From JAPPHA01 sp963662815 (lineage in GTDB: Bacteria > Pseudomonadota > Alphaproteobacteria > Rhodobacterales > Rhodobacteraceae): a stretch of 64,000 nt of DNA. Position 1 is the stretch's first letter. Every line of letters starts with the position of its first letter. The notes below the pieces were generated by a model, which saw nothing but the letters and a program-made list of their open reading frames with translations, had not been told where the DNA came from and did no database searches. Below are positions 9,894 through 18,419 of the stretch, in pieces. The stretch covers positions 1 to 64,000 of the forward strand of contig CAXXWA010000005.1 in the NCBI GenBank assembly GCA_963662815.2, read 5' to 3'. Made by a program: the position numbers and the translations under genes.

Positions 9894-10748
9894 ATGACAC
9901 CTTTGCGCAAACGAATGGTGGACGACATGACCGTCCGCGGCCTGGCCGAGAACACGAAGCGTTTGTATCTCAACTCGGTCTCCGGGCTCGCGTGCTACTA
10001 CAGGCGCAGCCCGGAGGAGATCTCCGCACAGGAGGTTCAGAACTACCTGCTCCACCTTCACGAGGAGCGCGGACTGACCTGGCAGAGTTGCAACTGTGCG
10101 CGGCACGGGATCCGCTTCCTGTACCGCATCACGCTCGGTCTGCCCGACCCCCATTTCTACGTACCAGGAGCCAAGACGCCTTCGAAGCTGCCCGAGATCC
10201 TCAACCACGACGAGTTGGTGCGGCTGTTTTCGGTCACCACCAACATCAGGCATCGTTCCGTGTTGATGACGGCCTATGCCGCGGGGCTCCGGGCCAGCGA
10301 GATCTGCCATCTACAGGTCTCTGACATTGATTCCGGTCGGATGTGCCTGCGCATCGACCAGGGCAAGGGAAACAAGGACCGTTACGTCCCGCTATCGGAG
10401 CGGCTTCTCACGCAACTGCGTGACTACTGGCGTCACCAGCGTCCGCCGACCTGGCTGTTCCCCGGCCGGTACAGTGACCGGCCGATAACCCGGCGCGGTG
10501 TGGGACACATCTTTCGTCGCGCCAAGGAGAAGGCCGGGATCACCAAGTCCGGAGGCATTCACACGCTGAGGCATTGCTATGCCACCGGGCTGCTGGAGGC
10601 TGGGGTCGACCTCCCGGTCATTCAGCGGCGTCTTGGTCATGGCTCGATCCGTTCGACCATGCGTTACCTGCATCTCGCCCGCGAGAAGACGAGCGCCACG
10701 CCGTCCCCGCTGGACCTGCTGGAGTTCCCGCACGCCGTTCCGGCCTGA
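9894..10748 (+). CDS. Tyrosine recombinase of IS91-type element
   Basis: A 284-aa integrase-like protein: N-terminal SAM-like DNA-binding domain (about residues 1-90), then AYAAGLRASEICHL (Arg), GGIHTLRHCYATGLL (HxxR), VIQRRLGHGSIRSTMRYLH with His and the nucleophilic Tyr nine residues on. All catalytic residues are present. The start has GGGAGAAG upstream. Paired tyrosine recombinase and HUH transposase genes are a known variant of IS91. The role may be resolution of a circular intermediate, which is an inference. Confidence 0.85.
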   Translation: MTPLRKRMVDDMTVRGLAENTKRLYLNSVSGLACYYRRSPEEISAQEVQNYLLHLHEERGLTWQSCNCARHGIRFLYRITLGLPDPHFYVPGAKTPSKLPEILNHDELVRLFSVTTNIRHRSVLMTAYAAGLRASEICHLQVSDIDSGRMCLRIDQGKGNKDRYVPLSERLLTQLRDYWRHQRPPTWLFPGRYSDRPITRRGVGHIFRRAKEKAGITKSGGIHTLRHCYATGLLEAGVDLPVIQRRLGHGSIRSTMRYLHLAREKTSATPSPLDLLEFPHAVPA

Positions 10749-10751
10749 TCG

Positions 10752-11969
10752 GTGGCTCATGCAGACCACGCAGCGCCGGCCGCGCGGCCGGCGCTGGAGG
10801 TGGCCGACATCCTGCGCGCCCGCGCCGATACCTACGGTGCGGAGCATCCGCTCTCGTCCCGGCACCAACGGGTCGTGGATGACCTGACGCGCTGCCGCAC
10901 GGCCGCGCTCGGCGGCTTCTCGACCCTCTGCGACCAATGCGGTGCGGTATCGATCCAGTATGCGTCGTGCCGCAACCGGCACTGCCCCAAGTGCCAGTCG
11001 CTCGCACAGACCCAGTGGGTCGAGAAGCAGTGCGCCAACCTGCTTGACATCGGCTACTGGCACGTGGTGTTCACGCTGCCGCACGAACTCAATCCTCTCG
11101 CGCAGGCCCAGCCCGCGCCCATCTACAAGCTGCTCTTCAAGGCCGCGTCCCGCACCCTGCTCGAATTCGGCCGCAATCCACGCTGGCTCGGCGGCGAACT
11201 CGGCATCACCATGGTGCTGCATACCTGGGGACAGAACCTCGGACAGCACATCCATGTCCATTGCATCGTCACCGATGGCGGCCTGAGCCCGGACAAGGAA
11301 CGCTGGCTCTCCCCGGCCCGGAAGGGCTTCCTCTTCCCCACCCGGGCACTGTCGAAGGTCTTCCGCGGAAAGCACCTCGACTTTCTCGACACGGCACGCC
11401 GCAAGGGCGAGCTCCGCACCGATCCCGACAATGACGACGATCACGCTTTCGCGCGCCTGAAAGCCGCGCTGAGATCCAGGGATTGGGTGGTCTATGCCAA
11501 GGCACCATTCGCGGACACGGGCCAGGTGCTCGGCCATCTCGGACGCTACACACACAAGACGGCGATCTCCAATCACCGTCTCGTCGGTTTCGACGGCGAG
11601 AACGTCCGCTTCCGCTGGCGCGACTACGCGCACGGCAACACGGTCAAGGTCATGCAGCTCGATGCCGACGAGTTCATCCGCCGGTTTCTCCTGCATGTGC
11701 TGCCGCACGGATTCACCCGGCTGCGCCACTACGGGTTGCTGGCCAATCGCTTCCGCGCCAGCAAGCTTGCCCGCTGCCGGGAGCTGCTCGGCCAGCCGGA
11801 ACCCGAACCGTTCGTGCCGGAGAACACCGAGGCGATGATGCTGCGCCTGACCGGGAAGGACATCACCGTCTGCGAACACTGCGGTCACGGCCCGCTGCGA
11901 CAGATCCCGATTTCCAAGGTGCCGCCCGAGACCGCGTGGCAAGTCCCCAGGCCACGGCCGCCGCCATGA
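10752..11969 (+). CDS. IS91-family HUH transposase
   Basis: 405 aa. The N-terminal zinc-binding part has CDQCGAVSIQYASCRNRHCPKC, the replication initiator core has HIHVHCIVTDGG (the His-hydrophobic-His motif), and the C-terminal part has VLGHLGRYTHKTAISNHRL, where the catalytic Tyr lies. A second Cys pair (CEHCG) is near the C-terminus. It should nick single-stranded ends and drive rolling-circle transposition. It is intact and 3 bp downstream of the recombinase, so the two are probably translated from one mRNA. This is one of the few apparently functional transposases in the window. Confidence 0.9.
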   Translation: MAHADHAAPAARPALEVADILRARADTYGAEHPLSSRHQRVVDDLTRCRTAALGGFSTLCDQCGAVSIQYASCRNRHCPKCQSLAQTQWVEKQCANLLDIGYWHVVFTLPHELNPLAQAQPAPIYKLLFKAASRTLLEFGRNPRWLGGELGITMVLHTWGQNLGQHIHVHCIVTDGGLSPDKERWLSPARKGFLFPTRALSKVFRGKHLDFLDTARRKGELRTDPDNDDDHAFARLKAALRSRDWVVYAKAPFADTGQVLGHLGRYTHKTAISNHRLVGFDGENVRFRWRDYAHGNTVKVMQLDADEFIRRFLLHVLPHGFTRLRHYGLLANRFRASKLARCRELLGQPEPEPFVPENTEAMMLRLTGKDITVCEHCGHGPLRQIPISKVPPETAWQVPRPRPPP

Positions 11970-12236
11970 CGATGCAGTCTCACCAGATGATCCGGACCCG
12001 ATCCCGGTTCGATGCTCGACCCGGGCGGGCTGCTGTTGTGCGCATCGTTCCCGAAGTGGCAAAAAATGCCTTGGCGGGTGGCAATTTCGACGAATTATCC
12101 CTCTTGGGCCGTGCCAGGACCACCGCGGCAGCATCGATGCCAGGAGCGAAGCGCATCAAACCGGCGCGATAAAGCTCGCCTCAGCGGATAGAAATCCCAT
12201 AGAAACTCACCGTCAGCGAGCGCGGCTCAGCTCAAC

Positions 12237-12300
12237 GCTTTTATCGAACGTGCTACGCACGATCCATAAAAGCCTATTCATAATGGGAACGTTCCCATTA
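12237..12300. repeat. IS91 right-end hairpin and 20-bp palindrome
   Basis: GCTTTTAT at 12237-12244 pairs with ATAAAAGC at 12266-12273, and inside it CGTGC pairs with GCACG around TAC. Then 12281-12300 is a perfect palindrome of half-site TAATGGGAAC. Hairpins near the end are normal for IS91 termini. The palindrome half resembles the RIT terminal motif TTATGGGAAC. Confidence 0.7.
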
Positions 12301-12970
12301 CAAGGGCGGGACCGGGGGCCCCTTGCGGGGTCCCTTTCCGTTCCCTGCGCGCCCGGTTCGTGCGGCGCTTGCCGCCCTCCCCGTCGTCCTCCTCCACACG
12401 GCATCTCCAGCCACGCCTTGACGAGGCCGGGCATCCGTCCGTCGCTCACGCGCCGGGCGATGCTCGTCACCGGTTCGGCATGCGGAATTTCGCCGAAGCA
12501 GTTGGACAGGTCGCAGTCGACCACCTCGTTGTGCCCCGTGTTCAGGAGGCTGTGGACGCGTTTCACCGCGTCGTTCGCGCTCCGCTCCGGCCGGCAGGCA
12601 TGCCGCTCCGGTTGCAGGTCGGCCTCGAATGTCGGCTCAAGCACGAGCATGGCCGATGTCTGCGCCACCCGGTCCCGAATGCAGGGAATGCCCAAAGGCC
12701 GGAACTTGCCGGGCTGCTTCTTCGGGATCAGCACCTGACGCACCGGTTTCGGCCTGCAGGTCCCTTCCCCGGATCCCGCGACAGTTCCCCGAGCCACTCG
12801 TCCACCCCCTGTGCCGCCATGGTCGTGAACCGTTCCCCGTCGACCCCTGCAGAGCCGCCGTTGCGGCAGACCCTGTCCCGGGCTTCGTTCAGGAAATCCA
12901 TTCGGCGGACCTTGTCGGCGAGGGCGTGAAAGCGGCGGTCGGGTTCTTCCTTCGCTTTCGCATGGAGCAT
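12301..12970 (-). pseudogene. ltrA: Group II intron reverse transcriptase, N-terminal half
   Basis: From ATG 12970: MLHAKAKEEPDRRFHALADK, RMDFLNEARDRVCRNGGSAGVDG (reverse transcriptase domain 0/1), then after a frameshift near 12760 VLIPKKQPGKFRPLGIPCIRDR and VVDCDLSNCFGEIPH (first catalytic Asp). A second shift near 12400 is needed to reach GTPQG. The gene is then cut by the RIT-IS91 block. The 5' non-coding domains lie at 12971-13516. Confidence 0.8.
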
Positions 12971-13629
12971 GGTCCGGAATTTCCGAACCCTCCTTGACCC
13001 TGTCAGGTTCTGGCCAGTGGTCACGCCTTGCTTCCTTTCCATGCCGTTCTCGAAGTCGGGGCCCCTTCCCTCGACCGGCACTGCCCGGCGTCGTCGGCAC
13101 TGCGGGCCTGTCCGCCACCCTGCCGGCCCGGACTGGTCCTCGCGGATTTCCGGTTGGTGCGTGCACGCCGCCGACAGGGCTTCCCGTGTTGCCTCTTCCC
13201 TCATTTTCCATGCATGCCGGCGCCACTGCCCCGGCGGGTCCGGTCGGTGCGTCCGTCGCTCGCTTCCCGGCCGATGCCAGGCTTCCCCTGCCATTGGGAA
13301 GGTCGCCACCCGCATTGGGATTTTCGAGGCCTGCCCGGCATTCACTCGCGTTCCGGCCTGCATGGTCGCCGAGCCGCCCAAGGCGGCCCTTCTGCCCCGA
13401 GTGCTTCAGTCCATTTCGCTGCCTCCATGAACCGCCCTGGCTGCTGCTAGCCGAAGCGACAACTTGCTGGGGTGGGATTCGCCACCCACCAGGAAAACGC
13501 GCCTTTCACGGCGCACACCAAAACCGGAAATTAATGACTCATGAACAAAACATGAACATCATGCGGGGTGCGGCCGGTGCCGGCGTCCTGCATCTTGTGG
13601 TTGTCGTGCAAACAGTCACAGGAGGAAGC

Positions 13630-13881
13630 CGTGCCGGCTGGCATCGAGATCACGAACACCGGCCACACGGCGGCCGAGATTAGGGCATTGGCCCGAAAGC
13701 GCAGGAACCGGGCGGAGGCTCGACGCCTGGAGGCGATTGCGCGGGTGATGGACGGCGGGGGAGCCGTGGGGAGATTGCGCGGCGGGCGAGGGTCGACAGG
13801 CAGACGCTGTGCGACCGGGTCAGCCGGTGCAATGCCGAGGGGCCGGCCGGCCTGAAGAACAGGCCGGGCCGCGGGCAGTCA
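13630..13881 (+). pseudogene. IS630-family transposase, N-terminal remnant
   Basis: From GTG 13630 it reads PAGIEITNTGHTAAEIRALA and RARVDRQTLCDRV, the DNA-binding helix-turn-helix region of IS630-type transposases, with one frameshift at the G-run near 13755. No DDE domain follows; the sequence changes at the palindrome at 13892. The bases from 13920 to 14090 may hold a little more of it, but nothing convincing. Confidence 0.55.
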
Positions 13882-13891
13882 AGTCCAGCCT

Positions 13892-13913
13892 AGAATGTTG
13901 AGCTCAACATTCT
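13892..13913. repeat. Perfect 22-bp palindrome
   Basis: AGAATGTTGAG is followed directly by its exact complement. It has no loop and no T-run, so it fits a protein-binding site or an element-end scar better than a terminator. Confidence 0.6.
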
Positions 13914-14099
13914 GGACGCGATTCCACAGCGGGTGCCGGGAACCGTCGGAAGCGGCGCCGGTGGTGGTGCGTCGGATGAACATGGCCCGGTTCTGGCACT
14001 TCTGCGCAGCGGCGCGCAAGCGGACCAGCGAAGAACTTGGCACTACACGCGCCTCTCACGCTCTCCCAAGGATCGATATGGTGTCTATTCCCGCCACAA

Positions 14100-14482
14100 T
14101 AACCATATATGGTAGATCAAAGGGCGAGATTCCTGCAGATCCGGGGTTCCGCAAGGCCGAAAATGCGCTAAAGTGATAAAGATGGGTTAAGATTGGCGAC
14201 GTGAGGCTGGCTGAACCCAATGACAACAATTTAATCTGAAGTTCTAGCTTTATTCGGCGCAGGTTTTCCAATTTATTCCTTTTTTACAGGGGGTTGTGAA
14301 CCCGGGATGCGTCGCGAAACGGATTCCTGTAGGCACGACTTGTCCCATCAAGCCATAGACCTCACCGGCAGCCCTCCCACGGAATATGGAACAAATTGCC
14401 CGACATGCCCGATTTCCTCTTGACACTATAGCAATCATGCCCCATGGTCGGCCCGAAACTGTAGGCACGTCAGGGTCCCGCC
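14100..14482. other. AT-richer non-coding stretch before IS1634
   Basis: About 380 bp with clearly lower GC than its surroundings and no open frame that looks coding. It contains a run of six T at about 14281. No tRNA, repeat or convincing promoter was found. It may be an old chromosomal intergenic region or the outer part of the IS1634 element. Confidence 0.4.
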
Positions 14483-16225
14483 ATGCCCAAATCCGCAGGA
14501 ATGCATGTCTCCGTCCTCAAGAAACACCAGAACGGAAAGACATACACTTCCGTCCTCCTCCGACAGAGCTGCCGCGACCACGACAACCGGGTGCAGAAGC
14601 GGACCCTCGCCAATCTCTCGCACCTGCCGCCGCACGTGATCCCGCTGCTGCGCGGCGCGCTGGCGGGAAAGCGGCATGCGGAGGCCGGCGACGCGCTCGG
14701 GGACCCGGTCCGATCCCGCCACCACGGGGCGGTGCAGACGGCCATGAACGCCATCGGCCTTCCCCGTCTCGTCGCCCGCGAGCGGTGCCCGGAACGCGAC
14801 CTTGTCCTCGCCATGGTCGCCGGCCGCATCCTCAGGCCGAACTCGAAGCTCGCCACCAGCCGATGGTGGCGGAACGCCACCCTGCCCGAGGAGTTCGCCA
14901 TCGCCGACGACGTCGCGCCCGAGGACCTCTGCGCGGCGATGGACTGGCTCGACGAGCGGCAGGAGGGCATCCAGGGACGCCTGGCGCGGCGATGGATCGC
15001 GGAAGGCGATCTCGTTCTCCGGGACCTGTCCTCGACCTGGCATGAGGGAAGCCACTGTCCGCTCGCGCGCTTCGGCTGCAGCCGCGACCGCAAGCGGGGC
15101 CTCCCGCAGATCAACTTCGGCCTCCTCTGCGACCGCGACGGGCGCCCGGTCGCGGTCTCGGTCCATCCGGGAAACATCACCGACAAGGAGACCCTCCTGC
15201 CCGAGCTCGACCGCCTGCAGCGCCGCTTCGGGCTCTCCCGGGTGGTGATGGTCGGGGACCGCGGCATGATCGTCAAGGCCGCCATCGCGGCCCTGCGTGA
15301 ACGCGGCGGCGCCGACTGGATCACCGCCCTCAAGAGCCGGACCATCCGCAAGCTCGCCCGCCAGGGCCGTCCCGACCGTTTCCAGGACCCCGAACACGAG
15401 CAGACGCTGTTCGAGATCCGCGACCATCCGGACTTCCCCGGCGAACGCCTCGTCGCCTGCCGCAATCCCCGCCTCGCCGGGCACCGCGCCCGCGTCCGGC
15501 AGGAGCTGCTCGAGGCCACCGAAAAGGCGCTCGCGAGGATCGCCGCACGCGTCGAGGGCGGAACCCTCGAGGGCGAGGCCGACATCGGCCTCGCCGCGGG
15601 CGAGGTCATCAACACGAAGAAGATGAAGAAGCACTTCGACGTCGACATCGCCGCGACCAGCTTCAGCTTCCGACGCAAGCAGGAGTCTATCGACGCCGAG
15701 GCCGCCCTCGACGGCATATACGTCATCCGCACATCGCTCGGCGACGACGACATGGACGCCGAGGAATGCGTCAGGGGATACAAGGCCCTGACCCGCGTGG
15801 AGCGGGCATTCCGCTGCCTCAAGCTCAGCGACCTCCAGGTCCGGCCGATATTCCACCGCCTCGCGCACCGGGTCCGCGCCCACTTCTTCATCTGCATGCT
15901 CGCCTACCTCGTCGAATGGCACATGCGGAAGGCATGGGCCCCCCTGTGCTATACCGACACCGAACCCGACGAGACCGGGGATCCGGTCCTGCCCGCCCGG
16001 CGCTCGGAGCCGGCACTGACCAAGGTTCATGCCCACACCCTGCCGGACGGCAGCGGCGCTCACAGCTTCCGGACGCTTCTCGACAGCCTGTCGACCATCG
16101 TGCGCTCGACGCACCGGATTCCGGGCGCAGGCGACGGGCCGGAGGCCACGGTCGAGGTGACGACCCGGCCCGATGCCGGCCAGGAGAGGGCGCTGAAACT
16201 GCTGAAGGACATCGCAGCCATGTGA
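14483..16225 (+). CDS. IS1634-family transposase
   Basis: 580 aa, uninterrupted. It shows the IS1634 architecture: N-terminal QNGKTYTSVLLRQSCRD, a DDE core with GDLVLRDLSSTWHEG, VVMVGDRGMIVKAA and the insertion-rich region ending in FRCLKLSDLQVRPIFH, then a C-terminal HSFRTLLDSLSTIVRS. The related but different protein at 38026-39804 shares these blocks. Element ends were not resolved. An IS66 copy sits 54 bp downstream, inside the same intergenic stretch. Likely functional at the protein level. Confidence 0.85.
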   Translation: MPKSAGMHVSVLKKHQNGKTYTSVLLRQSCRDHDNRVQKRTLANLSHLPPHVIPLLRGALAGKRHAEAGDALGDPVRSRHHGAVQTAMNAIGLPRLVARERCPERDLVLAMVAGRILRPNSKLATSRWWRNATLPEEFAIADDVAPEDLCAAMDWLDERQEGIQGRLARRWIAEGDLVLRDLSSTWHEGSHCPLARFGCSRDRKRGLPQINFGLLCDRDGRPVAVSVHPGNITDKETLLPELDRLQRRFGLSRVVMVGDRGMIVKAAIAALRERGGADWITALKSRTIRKLARQGRPDRFQDPEHEQTLFEIRDHPDFPGERLVACRNPRLAGHRARVRQELLEATEKALARIAARVEGGTLEGEADIGLAAGEVINTKKMKKHFDVDIAATSFSFRRKQESIDAEAALDGIYVIRTSLGDDDMDAEECVRGYKALTRVERAFRCLKLSDLQVRPIFHRLAHRVRAHFFICMLAYLVEWHMRKAWAPLCYTDTEPDETGDPVLPARRSEPALTKVHAHTLPDGSGAHSFRTLLDSLSTIVRSTHRIPGAGDGPEATVEVTTRPDAGQERALKLLKDIAAM

Positions 16226-16278
16226 CGGCGGATCCGGTCGGATTCGCCGTTTGCAGGCAGACCGTGACAGTCCCGATC

Positions 16279-18131
16279 GTAATAGGGGCAACTTTCCGGG
16301 AATTGCGGCAGGATTCAGGGGATTCCCCCGCGAATCGTTTTGTGATTCCAAGGGGGCATGGATGATTCGGAAACAGGTCGCCAGGCGGTTGCCGGCCTTG
16401 CAGCGCTCAGGTCGGAGCTCTCGGCCATCCGGGCCCTGCTCGCCGAGAGGGACGCGCAACTCGACGACCTTGCCGGCCAGCTTGCCGATAGGGACGCGCA
16501 GCTTGCCGAGCAGGACAGGCGGCTCGCCGGGCAGGCCGAGCGGATCCGGGAGCTCGAGGACGAGATCAGGCGGCTGAAGAAGCTCCCGCGCCGTCCGAAC
16601 CTGAAGCCGAACAGCCCCGGCGCGTCGGACGGGGACGGGGACGGCCCGCCGCCGGGCTCCTCCGGGTCCGGCCGGTCGGAGAAGGAAAAGAGGAAGAGGA
16701 AGGGCCGCGGCCCGCGGCGCCGGAACCCGAACCTGCGCCGCCGCGAGGAGACCGTGAGCCTCGGGAACGTGCCCGAGGGCGCGGTGCGCAGGGGCTACCA
16801 GGACCACACGGTCCGCGACATCGTGCTCCATGCCGAGGAGGTCACGTACCGCTGCGAGGTGTGGGAGTTTCCCGACGGCTCCCGGCATGTGGCGCCGCTG
16901 CCGCCGGGGGCGGCGGCGGGACGCGAGCAGTTCGGCCCCTGCGTCAAGGCCCTGGCGATCATGCTGTACCACCAGTGCCAGTCGACGGCGGGACGGATCG
17001 CGGAAATGCTCAACGTGATCGGCCTGGACATCTCCGAGCGCCAGGTCGGGCGCTTCCTGAACGCGGACGCCGGGGGCATCGCCGGGGAGCAGGAGGAGGT
17101 GCTGCGGGCCGGCCTGGAGACCGCGGCGTGGATCAACGTCGACGACACCGGCGCCCGCCACAAGGCCGAGAACGGCTATTGCACGGCGATCGGCAACGAT
17201 CTCTTCGTGCACTTCCGGTCGACCGGCTCGAAGAGCCGCCTCGACTTCCTCGAGCATCTCTGCGCAGGAGAGGAAGCGTACACCTTAAACAGCGCCGCGC
17301 TCGACTACATGCGGAAGCGGAACCTGTCGGGGAAGGTGATCGACCTTCTGGCCGGCCACGAGCGGCGGCGCTTCGGCGACGGCGACGGCTGGCGGGCCCA
17401 TCTCGAGGCGCTGGGCATTGCCGGGATGACGGTGTCGCCGGACCCGGCGAAGATCGCCACGGAGGGCGCCCTCTGGGGAACGATCTGCGATGCGGGACGC
17501 ATTGCCGGAACCGTGATCCTGAGCGACGACGCCGGGCAGTTCAACGTCGGCGACCTCCACGCGCTCTGCTGGCTCCACGCCGAGCGGAACATCGCCAAGC
17601 TGAACGGAAGCGCCCCGTACCAGCATGAACGGGTCGACAAGGTGCTTGACAGGGTATGGAGGCTCTACCGCAGCCTCTGCCGCTACCGGAAGCGTCCCAC
17701 TCCGCTTCGCAAGCTCGTCATGCAGCGGCGGTTCGACCGGATCTTCGGCACGGTCACCGGCTACGCCAGCCTCGACCGGCTGCTCGAAAGGCTGAAGGCG
17801 AACCGGGACGAGCTCCTGCGCGTGCTCGACCGTCCGGAGACGCCGCTCCACACCAACAGGGTCGAGAACGACATCCGGGACTACGTCACCCGGCGCAAGG
17901 TCTCGTTCGGGACGCGGAGCGATGCCGGGCGGGCGGCGCGCGATGCCTATATCGGAGCGAAGAAGACCTGCGGGAAGCTCGGCGTGCCGTACTGGGACTA
18001 CCTGAGGAGCCGCCTCGGCGTTGCCGGCGCTCCCGAAGTGCCGAGGCTCGCCGACCTCGTCAGGCAGCGCGCCGCAGCCTGACACGCCCCCTCGGGCCCG
18101 GCGGCAATTCCCGGAAAGTTGCCCCTATTAC
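16279..18131 (+). mobile_element. IS66-family element, copy 1, intact
   Basis: 1853 bp with perfect terminal inverted repeats starting GTAATAGGGGCAACTTTCC, flanked by the 8-bp target duplication TCCCGATC (16271-16278 and 18132-18139), the length expected for IS66. It carries a single transposase gene without the small accessory genes, like the single-gene IS66 subgroup. It is the best-preserved element in the window and serves as reference for the shattered copy at 54095-61288. Confidence 0.93.
16358..18082 (+). CDS. IS66-family transposase (TnpC-like)
   Basis: 574 aa from ATG 16358. A Lys/Glu-rich coiled-coil N-terminus with repeated RDAQL units precedes a CxxC-less linker, then the DDE core: AAWINVDDTGARHKAENGY (Asp), VILSDDAGQFNVGDLHALCWLHAERN (Asp) and PLHTNRVENDIRDYVTRRKVSFG (Glu). 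These match IS66 transposases over full length. All three acidic residues are present and the frame is unbroken. Confidence 0.92.
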   Translation: MDDSETGRQAVAGLAALRSELSAIRALLAERDAQLDDLAGQLADRDAQLAEQDRRLAGQAERIRELEDEIRRLKKLPRRPNLKPNSPGASDGDGDGPPPGSSGSGRSEKEKRKRKGRGPRRRNPNLRRREETVSLGNVPEGAVRRGYQDHTVRDIVLHAEEVTYRCEVWEFPDGSRHVAPLPPGAAAGREQFGPCVKALAIMLYHQCQSTAGRIAEMLNVIGLDISERQVGRFLNADAGGIAGEQEEVLRAGLETAAWINVDDTGARHKAENGYCTAIGNDLFVHFRSTGSKSRLDFLEHLCAGEEAYTLNSAALDYMRKRNLSGKVIDLLAGHERRRFGDGDGWRAHLEALGIAGMTVSPDPAKIATEGALWGTICDAGRIAGTVILSDDAGQFNVGDLHALCWLHAERNIAKLNGSAPYQHERVDKVLDRVWRLYRSLCRYRKRPTPLRKLVMQRRFDRIFGTVTGYASLDRLLERLKANRDELLRVLDRPETPLHTNRVENDIRDYVTRRKVSFGTRSDAGRAARDAYIGAKKTCGKLGVPYWDYLRSRLGVAGAPEVPRLADLVRQRAAA

Positions 18132-18419
18132 TCCCGATCCACGTATCCTATTGATACGATTCAATAAATCTCTTACCCGCTTCAGAACTTCAGTTTAATC
18201 GTATCCCGGACATACCGCTGGGATGCCACCGACTTGCAGTGCACCAGTTGGAACCAGGTGCCAATCCGCAGGAAGTGAGCGAATTGATGCTGCATGCAAC
18301 ATTTGTGGGCCCAGCCGGGCGGCTAGACATGCGAAAGCTGGTCCAGCGGCGTATCGAGACCCGCGATTTCGCGTTCCTTGATCGCGTGTGTCCGAGCTTT
18401 CCTCGCTTGCATGCTCGCA

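Larger units (their letters stand above)
9687..12300 (+). mobile_element. IS91-type element with accessory tyrosine recombinase
   Basis: Two intact plus-strand genes, a tyrosine recombinase (9894-10748) and an HUH transposase (10752-11969), 3 bp apart. The left end reads TTGAACTGAGCCGCG, which matches the complement of CGCGGCTCAGCTCAA near 12221-12235. The right end carries a double hairpin at 12237-12273 and a perfect 20-bp palindrome at 12281-12300, followed by CAAGGG. IS91 elements move by rolling circle and prefer GAAC or CAAG flanks, consistent with the CAAG here. The 205 bp at 9687-9893 hold no gene. Confidence 0.8.
5260..13516 (-). mobile_element. Group II intron, interrupted by RIT and IS91 elements
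   Basis: The minus strand starts with the canonical 5' end GTGCGCC at 13516 and carries a multi-domain reverse transcriptase (12970 to 12301, then 5981 to 5361). Downstream of it is a domain V-like hairpin at 5317-5352. Removing the 5979-12300 block restores continuous coding (GTPQG...PALMSNVCMRRF) with one copy of CAAGGG. The exact 3' end was not fixed; it should lie between about 5190 and 5310. The intron would be about 2 kb without the insertions. Confidence 0.75.

Noticed and set aside
14435..17257. A 940-codon minus-strand open frame
   Set aside because: Shadow of the IS1634 and IS66 transposases on the other strand; it spans their element boundary.
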